DNA of 15,726 nt from an uncultured Bacteroidales bacterium (lineage in GTDB: Bacteria; Bacteroidota; Bacteroidia; Bacteroidales; Bacteroidaceae): NCBI GenBank assembly GCA_902803195.1, contig CADCOX010000157.1:1-15726 (forward strand), in the 5' to 3' direction. Shown one piece after another: positions 1 to 7,037 of this stretch. Positions within the stretch are counted from its first letter, which is position 1. Each line of letters starts with the position of its first letter. The notes under the pieces were generated by a model. That model saw only the letters and a list, made by a program, of their open reading frames with translations. It had not been told where the DNA came from and searched no databases. The position numbers were made by a program, and so were the translations under genes.

Positions 1-872
1 ATAAGAGCCTTCAGTTCCTCGGGGGTGCCAAAGCGCGACGAAGCAGCGAAGAAGTTGGAAACGTGATAGCCGAAGCTTCCATAATAAGGATGCTCCTGGA
101 TGGCCATGATTTGAATGCAGTTGTAGCCATCGGCAACAATGCGTGGCAAGACATTCTCGCGGAACTCATTGTAAGTACCGACTTTCTCAGCATCCTGAGC
201 CATTCCAATATGGCATTCGTAGATGAGCAAAGGAGACTTCTCGGGTTTGAATTTAGTGACTTTCCACTCATATTCCTCCTCAGGCATCCAAACCTGAGCC
301 GAAAAGATCTTCGTCTGATCATCTTGAACGACGCGATTGATCCATGCAGGAATACGTTCTCCTTGACCGCCCTCCCAGTGGACTGAGAGTTTGAAGAGCT
401 GACCATGCTTGAGCGCCTTTAGCGGGAGTTTGATTTCCCAGTCGCCGGCTGTCTTTGGGAGACGCTTCATCGCATAGGCTTTTTCCTCCTGCCAATTGTT
501 GAAATCACCGACCAGATAGATTTCGGTCGCATTGGGCGCCCATTCACGCAGGATCCATTTCTTGTCCTCGCGATGCAGGCCATAGTAAAGATAACCTGTA
601 GCGAAGTCTGTGAGTTTCTGCTTACCACCCTGAGTCAGTTCGTTCAACTTGTCGAGGACGTGTTGGTGGCGACCTTCAATTGCAGGAGCAAAAGGTTGCA
701 ACCATTCGTCGTTTCTAACGAGTTTCAACTTTGATTCAGAAGTTTGGACGTCCTTCTTATCGGCAGCCTTAGAAGCAACAGCTTTAGTCGCCTTCTTCGA
801 AGCGGTCTTGCTCGATGCCTTCTTTTCAACTTTCTTAGCAGTCGATTTCTTTGTAACTTTTTTCTCTGCCAT
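1..872 (-). CDS. glgB: 1,4-alpha-glucan (glycogen) branching enzyme, N-terminal part
   Basis: The gene runs leftward off the window; 290 residues from the start are visible. GlgB cuts alpha-1,4 glucan chains and rejoins them as alpha-1,6 branches during cytoplasmic glycogen synthesis. Visible parts: a Lys/Ala/Ser tail (residues 1-45, about 15 Lys in the first 40), a CBM48-type beta-sandwich (about 95-195, with LREWAPNATEIYLVGDFNNW) and the start of the GH13 barrel (YECHIGMAQ near 218, IMAIQEHPYYGSFGYHVSNF near 255, SSRFGTPEELK). These blocks match the eukaryote-like GlgB group found in Bacteroidota. The ATG at 872-870 follows an A/T-rich leader and is the only sensible start upstream of the conserved domain. 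The catalytic residues lie beyond the edge. It sits 33 bases after the YhcH-like gene, so the two are probably co-transcribed. Confidence 0.93.
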   Translation of the reverse strand, partial: MAEKKVTKKSTAKKVEKKASSKTASKKATKAVASKAADKKDVQTSESKLKLVRNDEWLQPFAPAIEGRHQHVLDKLNELTQGGKQKLTDFATGYLYYGLHREDKKWILREWAPNATEIYLVGDFNNWQEEKAYAMKRLPKTAGDWEIKLPLKALKHGQLFKLSVHWEGGQGERIPAWINRVVQDDQTKIFSAQVWMPEEEYEWKVTKFKPEKSPLLIYECHIGMAQDAEKVGTYNEFRENVLPRIVADGYNCIQIMAIQEHPYYGSFGYHVSNFFAASSRFGTPEELKAL

Positions 873-905
873 ATATTTTTTATTCTATAGTTTCCTTGGA
901 AGAAC

Positions 906-1373
906 TTACATTACCTTCACCTTGAAGATAGCCTTACGCAAGCCAGTCGTAGTGATAGCGGGAGCATGGCCATCGGTGGGGAAATAGATGGCGAACTGCC
1001 CAGGCTTGAGCGTAAAATAGGTCGAAGCAAGCGCTTCGTTGCTCACGCCTGGTTCGGGATCATGCAATGTCATATCGTTGGATTCGTCGTAACGAGCCTG
1101 AGGGAGCGTTGCGACTGGTGCCCATCCATGTTCCTCAGGAGCATCGAATGGGACCTGGATGTCTATCATGTCGCGATGAGTCTCAAAACGGGCCTCGTCA
1201 CGGCCTTTGATAGGAGCATCCATTACGTTTACGTAAAGATTGTCACCCTGAATGACAGTCTTCCCAGTGGGAAGAGTCGTGAGGTCGGTCTTTCGAATGA
1301 AATCAACCACCAGTTTGAAGAGGGGATTCAACCCCTCATAGCGGTCCAAAACCTCTATTGAATCTATAATCAT
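906..1373 (-). CDS. YhcH/YjgK/YiaL family (DUF386) cupin-like protein
   Basis: A 155-residue protein of the usual family length. The family includes TabA, YiaL and EbgC, small beta-sandwich cytoplasmic proteins tied to sugar or sialic acid use and to the beta subunit of evolved beta-galactosidase; the exact reaction is often unknown. Visible signatures are FETHRDMIDIQV (residues 63-74; E64 and H66 are likely metal ligands), the Gly/Trp segment HGWAPV (82-87), and FPTDGHAPAI (131-140; H136 is a likely metal ligand) followed by RKAIFKVKV. The start ATG is 1373-1371, with a TAnnTTTG -7 box about 30 bases upstream. It is the first gene of a probable two-gene unit with glgB, suggesting handling of a sugar intermediate. 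Family assignment is firm; the substrate is unknown. Confidence 0.9.
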   Translation of the reverse strand: MIIDSIEVLDRYEGLNPLFKLVVDFIRKTDLTTLPTGKTVIQGDNLYVNVMDAPIKGRDEARFETHRDMIDIQVPFDAPEEHGWAPVATLPQARYDESNDMTLHDPEPGVSNEALASTYFTLKPGQFAIYFPTDGHAPAITTTGLRKAIFKVKVM

Positions 1374-1401
1374 AGAACGACTGTCGTTATAATTTCGGCC
1401 G

Positions 1402-1409
1402 CAAAGATA
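1402..1409 (-). promoter_or_regulatory. -7 box of the YhcH-like/glgB promoter
   Basis: TATCTTTG on the minus strand fits the Bacteroidota -7 consensus TAnnTTTG and is followed by GC, as in several other promoters here. It lies about 30 bases upstream of the start codon at 1373. No clear TTTG -33 box is seen at 19-22 bases upstream, so the call rests on the -7 match and position. Confidence 0.6.
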
Positions 1410-1453
1410 CAGAAAAACTTTGATTTAAGGAAATTTATGACAAACAAAATCAA

Positions 1454-1479
1454 CAAAAGCCCCCGAAAAGAGGCTTTTG
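1454..1479 (-). terminator. Hairpin terminator downstream of the MORN gene
   Basis: Perfect 8-base stem (CAAAAGCC at 1454-1461, GGCTTTTG at 1472-1479) with a 10-base loop. Read on the minus strand, the 3' arm ends in CTTTTG followed by T-rich sequence, about 50 bases past the MORN stop codon. It separates the MORN gene from the YhcH-like promoter. Confidence 0.7.
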
Positions 1480-1527
1480 CGAACAGATATTTTGTCGAAT
1501 AGGTCAATCCGAATCTAATTGCAGTGC

Positions 1528-2658
1528 CTACTTATCGAGCACTCCATTGGTATAGTGACCCCGCCGAACGACGTTTCCATTACGATCCTTTTCGATGAAA
1601 TCGCCATCGCGGACATTGTTCTTGAAACTGCCTTCGAATCGAATGCCATCAGGAGTCTCCATGACACACTTGCCATTCTTCTCTCCTTGGCGGAAGGTGC
1701 CACGGAACTTTGTTCCGTCCTTTTGGCGGAGAATACCTTCGCCGTCCATCATACCATCCTTCCATTCGCCATCGTAGACGTCGCCATTGCTCCAGGTGTA
1801 CTTGCCGCGGCCTTCTTTCTTATCGTTACGCCACTGACCGGTATAATTGGTTCCATCCACCGAAGTGAAGAAGCCTGTTCCATGCTTCAATCCGCCACGG
1901 AACTGACCGACGTATTTATTGCCGTTAGCATAGGTGAAAATGCCTTCGCCATCACGTTGGCTCATGTGGTAGGACCCTTCATAACGATCGCCGTTGTTGA
2001 ATGTGTAGATGCCTTTCCCTTCGAGGGAGTCATTGACGAAAGTCCCTTTATAGACGTCACCATTGGCGTAATGGTAAGTACCTTGGCCATTCATCTTACC
2101 TGCCTTCCACGAGCCCGTATACTGAGCACCATTGGCCCAAACGAAGGTGCCTTGCCCATCTTTGAGATCAGCTTTCCAATCGCCTCGATAGTAGTCGCCA
2201 CCCGAATAGGTGTATGTGCCTGCACCAACACGCTTGTCCTCGAGCCAATCGCCTTCATAGCGATCGCCATTGTAGTAGTACATTGTGCCTTTACCTTGCT
2301 GATAATCACGGAACCAGAGGCCCTCGTACTTATTGTTGTTCTTGAAATAGAATGTTCCTTGACCATGCTGTTGGTCTTGGTACCACTCACCTTCATAGCG
2401 TTCGCCGTCAGTAAACGTATAGACGCCATATCCATGACGCTTGCCTTTCTCGTACTCGCCTTCGTAGTAATCGCCATTCTTATAGGTTGTCTTACCTTTT
2501 CCCCAAGGTTTACCACGGAAAAGTTCGCCACTATACTCGCCACCATCACGGAAACGATAGCTGCCGACCGATATTTCTTGTGCTTCAATATGGAATGTGC
2601 TGGCCATCAGAGCAATGACAGCCATACAAAGATGCTTATGGAGTTGAATCGTGTTCAT
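1528..2658 (-). CDS. Secreted MORN-repeat protein
   Basis: A 376-residue protein with a signal peptide (residues 1-26: basic start, hydrophobic core CMAVIALMAS, probable cleavage after HIEA) and then fourteen head-to-tail 23-residue MORN repeats from Y42 almost to the C-terminus. A typical unit reads YEGDWLEDKRVGAGTYTYSG plus GDY. Repeats 1-12 keep the Y-x-G core, 13 and 14 start with Phe, and 14 is degenerate with a VVRRGHYTNGVLDK tail. MORN arrays form elongated beta-sheet rods; they are known mainly as protein- or lipid-contact scaffolds, and bacterial exported versions are poorly understood. No catalytic domain is attached. The gene has its own -7 box and a terminator, so it is probably transcribed alone. 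Fold and export are well supported; function is unknown. Confidence 0.9.
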   Translation of the reverse strand: MNTIQLHKHLCMAVIALMASTFHIEAQEISVGSYRFRDGGEYSGELFRGKPWGKGKTTYKNGDYYEGEYEKGKRHGYGVYTFTDGERYEGEWYQDQQHGQGTFYFKNNNKYEGLWFRDYQQGKGTMYYYNGDRYEGDWLEDKRVGAGTYTYSGGDYYRGDWKADLKDGQGTFVWANGAQYTGSWKAGKMNGQGTYHYANGDVYKGTFVNDSLEGKGIYTFNNGDRYEGSYHMSQRDGEGIFTYANGNKYVGQFRGGLKHGTGFFTSVDGTNYTGQWRNDKKEGRGKYTWSNGDVYDGEWKDGMMDGEGILRQKDGTKFRGTFRQGEKNGKCVMETPDGIRFEGSFKNNVRDGDFIEKDRNGNVVRRGHYTNGVLDK

Positions 2659-2677
2659 GAGATATGATTTACGCCGA

Positions 2678-2685
2678 CAAAAGTA
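2678..2685 (-). promoter_or_regulatory. -7 box of the MORN gene promoter
   Basis: TACTTTTG on the minus strand matches TAnnTTTG, 20 bases upstream of the MORN start codon at 2658, in the gap after relA. No convincing -33 TTTG is visible; a TTTCC lies near the expected spacing. Confidence 0.55.
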
Positions 2686-2741
2686 AGAGAATTTTCTGAG
2701 TCACGGAAATTCCTTAATACCTTTTAACGCAGTTTTAAGGT

Positions 2742-4946
2742 TCATAGGCGTTCTACGACCTTCACGCCTTTCACGTTGGTGAGCTTCTGAATGAGTTGTT
2801 TCAGGCGTGTCGTGTCGTCGAGCATGATGGTGAGCGTACCACTGAAAAGGCCGTCATGTGAATCGATAGAGATGCTTCGCAAGAGAATCTTCTCGTCTTT
2901 AGAGATTATACTCGTGATGTTGTTGACAATGCCAAGATCGTCATTACCTACGATACGCAAAGTGATACCATACTGGCTGTTGCCCTTGCCGGCCCAACGC
3001 GCATCGATGATCCGGTAACCATATCGTTGTCTAAGCGCAGGTGCATTGGGACAGTCACGGCGATGCACTTTGATGCCGCCTCCTGCCGTGAGGAATCCGA
3101 AGACTTCGTCGCCATAGACAGGATGACAGCAGCGAGCAAGTGTGTAGTCGATGCCCTGCATGTTATTGTCAATCACCAAAACGTCTGTCTTGCCCGAAAC
3201 TGCAGGATTTTCTCTGATGGTATAGGCTTCAGCACTCGTCTGCTGTACAGTCACTTCGCCGCGATCGTGTCGCTGCTGGCTCAGGTAGGCATCCATCACT
3301 TGATTGAGATCGAGTTCGCCCTCGCTCAATGCTTTGTAGAACTCGGTGACGACCCGATAACCCAAGCGAGTCATGGTGTGCATGAGCGTAGGCTCGTCAA
3401 TGTCAATCTTGCGATTCTTGAATTTGCGTTCCAATTCCTCTTTAGCATAGGCTGCCTGTGTAGCGGCCATCTCCTTAAGGGCTTGGCGTATCTTCGAACG
3501 CGCGCGGCTCGTCTGGGCTACCTTCAGCCAGTCTTGCTTCGGCACTTGATTGGCATGAGTCATGATCTCGACTTGCTCACCGCTCTGCAACACATGCCGC
3601 AACGTCACCATCTTGCCGCCTATTCGGCCTCCCGTACATTTGTTGCCGACCTTTGTGTGAATGGCGTAAGCAAAGTCAAGGACCGTAGCTCCTTGAGGCA
3701 GTTTGAAAAGATCGCCCTTAGGCGTAAACACAAACACTTCCTCATCCTTCAAGTCCATCTTGAACTGGTCCATCAACATCATGTCATCGCCTGCTTCGAG
3801 TGCGCCCCTGATGTTCTGCAGCCAATCTTCAATAGCACCTTTGCTGCCTTTAACGCCCTTGTAGCGCCAATGGGCTGCCAAGCCTTTCTCAGCAATTTCG
3901 TCCATGCGTTCCGTGCGTATCTGCACTTCCACCCATTTCTGTTCAGGCCCCAGTACCGTGATGTGAAGGCTCTCATAACCATTCGATTTCGGGATCGACA
4001 GCCAGTCACGCATGCGCTTGGGATTAGGCTGATACATATCGGTGATGATGGAGAACACTTGCCAACAGTCTTGTTTCTCACGCTCCAAAGGCGAGTCGAG
4101 GATGACTCGGATGGCAAACAAATCATAGACACCTTCGAACGGACACTTCTGACGTTTCATTTTCTGCCAGATGCTGTGAATGCTCTTCGTGCGCCCTTTC
4201 ATGTGGAACTTCAGCCCCGCCGCCGTGAGACGTTCTTCGACAGGACCGATGAAACGCTTGATGTAAGCGTCACGGCTCTTCTTCGTCGCATTCAGCTTCT
4301 CCTTGATATGATAGTAGGCATCGCGCTCAAGGTATTTCAGCGAGAGATCTTCCAATTCGCTCTTGAGCTTATATAAGCCCAGTTTGTGGGCAAGTGGAGC
4401 ATAGAGGTAGGCTGCTTCCGAGGCCACACGCCGACGTGCATCGTCATCCTCTGCATCCTTTATATTACGCATGACGCACACGCGCGAGGCAATGACGATC
4501 AAGATGACTCGCATATCCTCGGCAAACGAGATGAGCAACTGACGGAAGTTCTCACTTTCGATGATGGGATTCTTCTCGTAAAGCTCATTGATGCGTGCCA
4601 GCCCATGTATGATTGTAGCCACATCATGACCAAACTCTTCGTCGATGGCTTCAATCGTAAGTTGCCCCGAAACGACCAGACGATTCAGCATAACTCCCAG
4701 AATGGCAGCACGCGAGAGACTAATCTCCGTGGCAATGATTTGTGCGGTCATCGCATCAGTAACCATTGGATGCAACCCAAACACGTCGCGAGCCATTGCC
4801 GGAGTGTCCAAAGCCGCTGTAAGCAATTCGCTCACGCGACGATAATCAGTCTCTAAGAATTCCGAACCCAACAATTGTTGCAACTCCGTGCGTAGTTCTT
4901 CCAACTGATGGATTTCAGCATCAGTAAGTCGGTTCTTATCTGTCAT
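2742..4946 (-). CDS. relA: RelA/SpoT-family (p)ppGpp synthetase with degenerate hydrolase domain
   Basis: A 734-residue long Rel protein, which makes the alarmone (p)ppGpp from ATP and GDP/GTP in the stringent response. Domains in order: pseudo-HD (about 20-175), synthetase (about 225-350, with GRTKSIHSIW 251-260, YDLFAIRVILD with D275, SNGYESLH 321-328, and EVQIRT with E340), TGS (about 402-463), helical region with TSRARSKIRQALK, Cys-rich/zinc-finger region (C606, C607, H628, C632) and C-terminal ACT (about 660-734). Hydrolases have LLHDVVEDT where this protein has MLNRLVVSG (86-94), and ADRLHNMRT where it has ASRVCVMRN (152-161), so the metal-binding His, Asp pair and other pocket residues are gone. 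It should be synthetase-only, with a separate SpoT elsewhere. It lies 83 bases upstream of the MORN gene on the same strand, but that gene has its own -7 box. Confidence 0.93.
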   Translation of the reverse strand: MTDKNRLTDAEIHQLEELRTELQQLLGSEFLETDYRRVSELLTAALDTPAMARDVFGLHPMVTDAMTAQIIATEISLSRAAILGVMLNRLVVSGQLTIEAIDEEFGHDVATIIHGLARINELYEKNPIIESENFRQLLISFAEDMRVILIVIASRVCVMRNIKDAEDDDARRRVASEAAYLYAPLAHKLGLYKLKSELEDLSLKYLERDAYYHIKEKLNATKKSRDAYIKRFIGPVEERLTAAGLKFHMKGRTKSIHSIWQKMKRQKCPFEGVYDLFAIRVILDSPLEREKQDCWQVFSIITDMYQPNPKRMRDWLSIPKSNGYESLHITVLGPEQKWVEVQIRTERMDEIAEKGLAAHWRYKGVKGSKGAIEDWLQNIRGALEAGDDMMLMDQFKMDLKDEEVFVFTPKGDLFKLPQGATVLDFAYAIHTKVGNKCTGGRIGGKMVTLRHVLQSGEQVEIMTHANQVPKQDWLKVAQTSRARSKIRQALKEMAATQAAYAKEELERKFKNRKIDIDEPTLMHTMTRLGYRVVTEFYKALSEGELDLNQVMDAYLSQQRHDRGEVTVQQTSAEAYTIRENPAVSGKTDVLVIDNNMQGIDYTLARCCHPVYGDEVFGFLTAGGGIKVHRRDCPNAPALRQRYGYRIIDARWAGKGNSQYGITLRIVGNDDLGIVNNITSIISKDEKILLRSISIDSHDGLFSGTLTIMLDDTTRLKQLIQKLTNVKGVKVVERL

Positions 4947-4974
4947 TTTTGTCTTTAGTCATAAGAAAACAGTG

Positions 4975-4982
4975 CGAAGATA
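4975..4982 (-). promoter_or_regulatory. Possible -7 box for relA
   Basis: TATCTTCG on the minus strand differs from TAnnTTTG by one base and lies about 28 bases upstream of the relA start codon. No -33 box is seen. This is the weakest of the promoter calls. Confidence 0.35.
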
Positions 4983-4999
4983 GCGATTTTCTTCGAATC

Positions 5000-5033
5000 T
5001 TTGTGCTTTATTCAATGTTTTTTACTACTTTTG
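5000..5033 (+). promoter_or_regulatory. Promoter of the DUF4301 gene (-33 and -7 boxes)
   Basis: TTTG at 5000-5003 and TACTTTTG at 5026-5033 are 22 bases apart, close to the Bacteroidota spacing. This is the only promoter here with both boxes clear. Predicted transcription starts near 5040, giving a leader of about 45 bases. Confidence 0.65.
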
Positions 5034-5086
5034 GACACGATTTTGAAACTAAATAACATATTCCACCCTCTTAACACCCTCTTTTT

Positions 5087-6607
5087 ATGTTATCAGCAGA
5101 CGACAAAAGACAACTCGCCGAGAAAGGCATCAGCGAGCAGCAGATTCAGACACAGCTGGAGCAATTGCGCACAGGTTTTCCCTTCCTTCGCCTACGCGCA
5201 GCAGCTGCCATCGGTAATGGTATCGTAGCACCCTCCGATGCTGAATGTCAAGCCTATATCGAGGCTTGGAATGCCTATAAGACCGAAGGACATCACATCA
5301 CCAAGTTCGTTCCTGCCAGCGGAGCTGCTTCGCGTATGTTCAAGAACATGTTCGAGTTCCGCGATGGCGACCATGATGCACCTGCTACGGACTTCGAGCG
5401 CACGTATTTCGACCACATCCACGATTTCGCCTTCTTCCCTGCCCTTGACGATGCTTGTCAGGTGCTTTATGGTAAGGGCGTAGACGATCTTATTGACGAA
5501 CAACGCTACAAAGATGTCGTGAGCGCAATGCTTGACGAGGAAGGACTCAACTATGGTCAGTTGCCCAAGGGCTTGCTTCAGTTCCATGCTTACCCCGACG
5601 TCGCACGCACGCCTCTCGAGGAGCACCTCGTCGAAGCTGCACTTTATGCCACTAGCGATGGTCGTGCCGATGTTCACTTCACGGTTTCGACCGAGCACCG
5701 TGAACTCTTCGAGCAATTGGTTGCACGAGTACTACCTGCCTACGAGGAGAAATTTGGCATACGCTACACGGTATCGTTCAGCGAGCAGAAGCCATCCACC
5801 GATACTGTGGCTTCGACCCTCGAAGGCGAACCCTTCCGCACCGACGATGGGCGCTTACTTTTCCGTCCAGGCGGTCATGGAGCACTTATTCAGAACCTCT
5901 CCGACTTGCCCTCAGACGTCGTATTCATCAAGAACATCGACAATGTCGTTCCCGACAAACTGAAGCCTGCAACCACGCTTTGGAAGCAGGTCATCGCTGG
6001 TATCTTAGTGAACACACAACGCCAAGCCTTTGCTTATTTGAATCGTCTTGATGAAGGCAATGTTGGTAACGCCGAACTCGACGAGATGCGTCGCTTCCTG
6101 AGCAATGATCTCTGCACCGAGATTCCTGGCATCAACGAACTTTCGCACGATGAACTCATCGAGACACTCCGTCGCAAGTTCAATCGCCCCATCCGCGTAT
6201 GTGGAATGGTCAAGAATGTAGGTGAACCTGGTGGCGGTCCGTTCCTCGCCTTTAACCCCGATGGCAGCGTAAGTCCTCAGATTCTCGAGAGCTCACAGAT
6301 CGACACCCACAATCCTGCTTATATGGCCATGTTCCAAGGTGGCACCCACTTCAACCCCGTCGACCTGGTCTGCGCCATCCGCGACTATAAGGGTAATCGT
6401 TTCGACCTCCCCCACTATGTTGATACTGCCACAGGTTTCATCTCATTCAAGAGCAAGAGCGGCCGCGAGCTCAAGGCTCTCGAGTTGCCTGGCCTTTGGA
6501 ATGGAGCCATGAGCGACTGGAACACCATTTTCGTCCAAGTGCCGCTCGAGACCTTCAATCCTGTCAAGACCGTCAACGACCTCCTACGCCCGCAACATCA
6601 GGCATAG
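5087..6607 (+). CDS. DUF4301 family protein, nucleotidyltransferase-like
   Basis: A 506-residue cytoplasmic protein with no signal peptide or membrane segment; I recognise it as DUF4301, a family seen in Bacteroidota and not known to me to have a proven function. Motifs resemble sugar-nucleotide pyrophosphorylases of the UDPGP type: FVPASGAASRMF (residues 74-85) where those enzymes have a Gly-rich nucleotide loop, FRPGGHGALIQNL (259-271) recalling PPGHGD, FIKNIDNVV (280-288) recalling the metal-binding N-x-D-N segment, and CGMVKNVGEPGGGPFLAF (372-389) recalling a substrate loop. A WNGAMSDWNTIF block lies near 471. The order of these blocks suggests an intact enzyme using a nucleotide or sugar phosphate, but this is inference from motifs alone. 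The ATG at 5087 follows a T-rich leader and a clear promoter. It is monocistronic, with a strong hairpin downstream. Confidence 0.85.
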   Translation: MLSADDKRQLAEKGISEQQIQTQLEQLRTGFPFLRLRAAAAIGNGIVAPSDAECQAYIEAWNAYKTEGHHITKFVPASGAASRMFKNMFEFRDGDHDAPATDFERTYFDHIHDFAFFPALDDACQVLYGKGVDDLIDEQRYKDVVSAMLDEEGLNYGQLPKGLLQFHAYPDVARTPLEEHLVEAALYATSDGRADVHFTVSTEHRELFEQLVARVLPAYEEKFGIRYTVSFSEQKPSTDTVASTLEGEPFRTDDGRLLFRPGGHGALIQNLSDLPSDVVFIKNIDNVVPDKLKPATTLWKQVIAGILVNTQRQAFAYLNRLDEGNVGNAELDEMRRFLSNDLCTEIPGINELSHDELIETLRRKFNRPIRVCGMVKNVGEPGGGPFLAFNPDGSVSPQILESSQIDTHNPAYMAMFQGGTHFNPVDLVCAIRDYKGNRFDLPHYVDTATGFISFKSKSGRELKALELPGLWNGAMSDWNTIFVQVPLETFNPVKTVNDLLRPQHQA

Positions 6608-6680
6608 CTGCTATACTCGTTCAAGAACATATAAATGAATGCCAAAATCTTTTAAAACTTAGGCATTAAGTACAATTAAA

Positions 6681-6720
6681 TATGGCCATTTTTGCATCTT
6701 ATCATGTGAAAATGGCCATA
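6681..6720 (+). terminator. Long-stem hairpin downstream of the DUF4301 gene
   Basis: A 17-base stem (6681-6697 with 6704-6720) and 6-base loop CTTATC. The outer 12 pairs (TATGGCCATTTT with AAAATGGCCATA) are perfect; the inner five include two G-T wobbles. It starts 73 bases after the stop codon and is followed by AATTTAT rather than a pure T run, so it could be a terminator, an mRNA 3'-end stabiliser or both. Confidence 0.55.
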
Positions 6721-6738
6721 ATTTATACGTAAAACAGC

Positions 6739-6777
6739 AAAAAGTTTGGGCTTTACGCGCTAATCTTCAAACTTTTT
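6739..6777. repeat. Perfect 10-base inverted repeat upstream of tRNA-Arg
   Basis: AAAAAGTTTG (6739-6748) and CAAACTTTTT (6768-6777) are exact reverse complements separated by 19 bases. The right arm ends two bases before the tRNA -7 box, covering the promoter's upstream region. It could be an operator or a terminator (the right arm ends in five Ts) insulating the tRNA gene. Confidence 0.5.
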
Positions 6778-6779
6778 AC

Positions 6780-6787
6780 TACCTTTG
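6780..6787 (+). promoter_or_regulatory. -7 box of the tRNA-Arg promoter
   Basis: TACCTTTG matches TAnnTTTG and continues GCGCC. It lies about 46 bases before the mature tRNA 5' end, leaving room for a short leader that would be removed by processing. The only upstream TTTG (6745-6748) is 31 bases away, too far for a standard -33 box. Confidence 0.6.
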
Positions 6788-6833
6788 CGCCCGCAAAAGC
6801 GCTTGAGAGTTGTTTCAACAGTGCTTGAGAGAT

Positions 6834-6907
6834 GGTTCCGTAGCTCAGCTGGATAGAGCAACAGCCTTCTAAGCTGTGGGTCTTGGGTTCGAATCCCAAC
6901 GGAATCA
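6834..6907 (+). tRNA. tRNA-Arg, anticodon TCT
   Basis: A 74-base cloverleaf. The acceptor GGTTCCG pairs with CGGAATC (one G-T pair), the D arm is GCTC/GAGC, the anticodon stem ACAGC/GCTGT holds loop CTTCTAA with anticodon TCT (reads AGA), the variable loop is 5 bases, and the T arm TTGGG/CCCAA holds TTCGAAT. The discriminator base is A6907, followed by CGT, so CCA is not encoded. All stems pair and no arm is truncated. Confidence 0.96.
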
Positions 6908-6931
6908 CGTCGCTAATCATAAGATTATTTC

Positions 6932-6970
6932 GAAAGAGAGTTCTGCCATCGGTGGAGCTCTCTTTCCTTT
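6932..6970 (+). terminator. Terminator after tRNA-Arg
   Basis: A 16-base stem (6932-6947 with 6951-6966, three G-T wobbles; the outer nine pairs GAAAGAGAG/CTCTCTTTC are perfect) with loop ATC, then CTTTTC. It begins 24 bases past the tRNA. It lies between the tRNA and the convergent M15 peptidase gene and may serve both. Confidence 0.7.
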
Positions 6971-7037
6971 TCAGCCTACACCTGACATCAAACTCTGCGG
7001 GATCTTTACAGATTACCAGCAACTATCTCATACCGAC

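Noticed and set aside
1519..2667. A 382-codon open frame on the plus strand covering the entire MORN gene
   Set aside because: It mirrors the minus-strand gene exactly. The regular 69-base repeat with few stop-forming antisense codons explains its length, its Ile/Val/Ala-rich product has no recognisable domain, and the MORN reading has a signal peptide and fourteen clear repeats.
2712..2740. Hairpin terminator after relA
   Set aside because: The stem (CCTTAATAC with GTTTTAAGG) is A/T-rich with a mismatch, has no T run, and overlaps the upstream region of the MORN promoter; too weak to call.
3027..4376. A 449-codon plus-strand frame inside relA
   Set aside because: It lies wholly within relA on the opposite strand, has no recognisable domain and no promoter; relA shows conserved catalytic motifs throughout.
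6834..6970. tRNA-Arg as an integration site for a mobile element
   Set aside because: No second copy of the tRNA 3' end and no integrase are present in the window; the downstream hairpin looks like an ordinary terminator.
6753..7022. A minus-strand open frame across the tRNA-Arg gene
   Set aside because: Its middle is simply the translated antisense of the tRNA, and it crosses the promoter and terminator.
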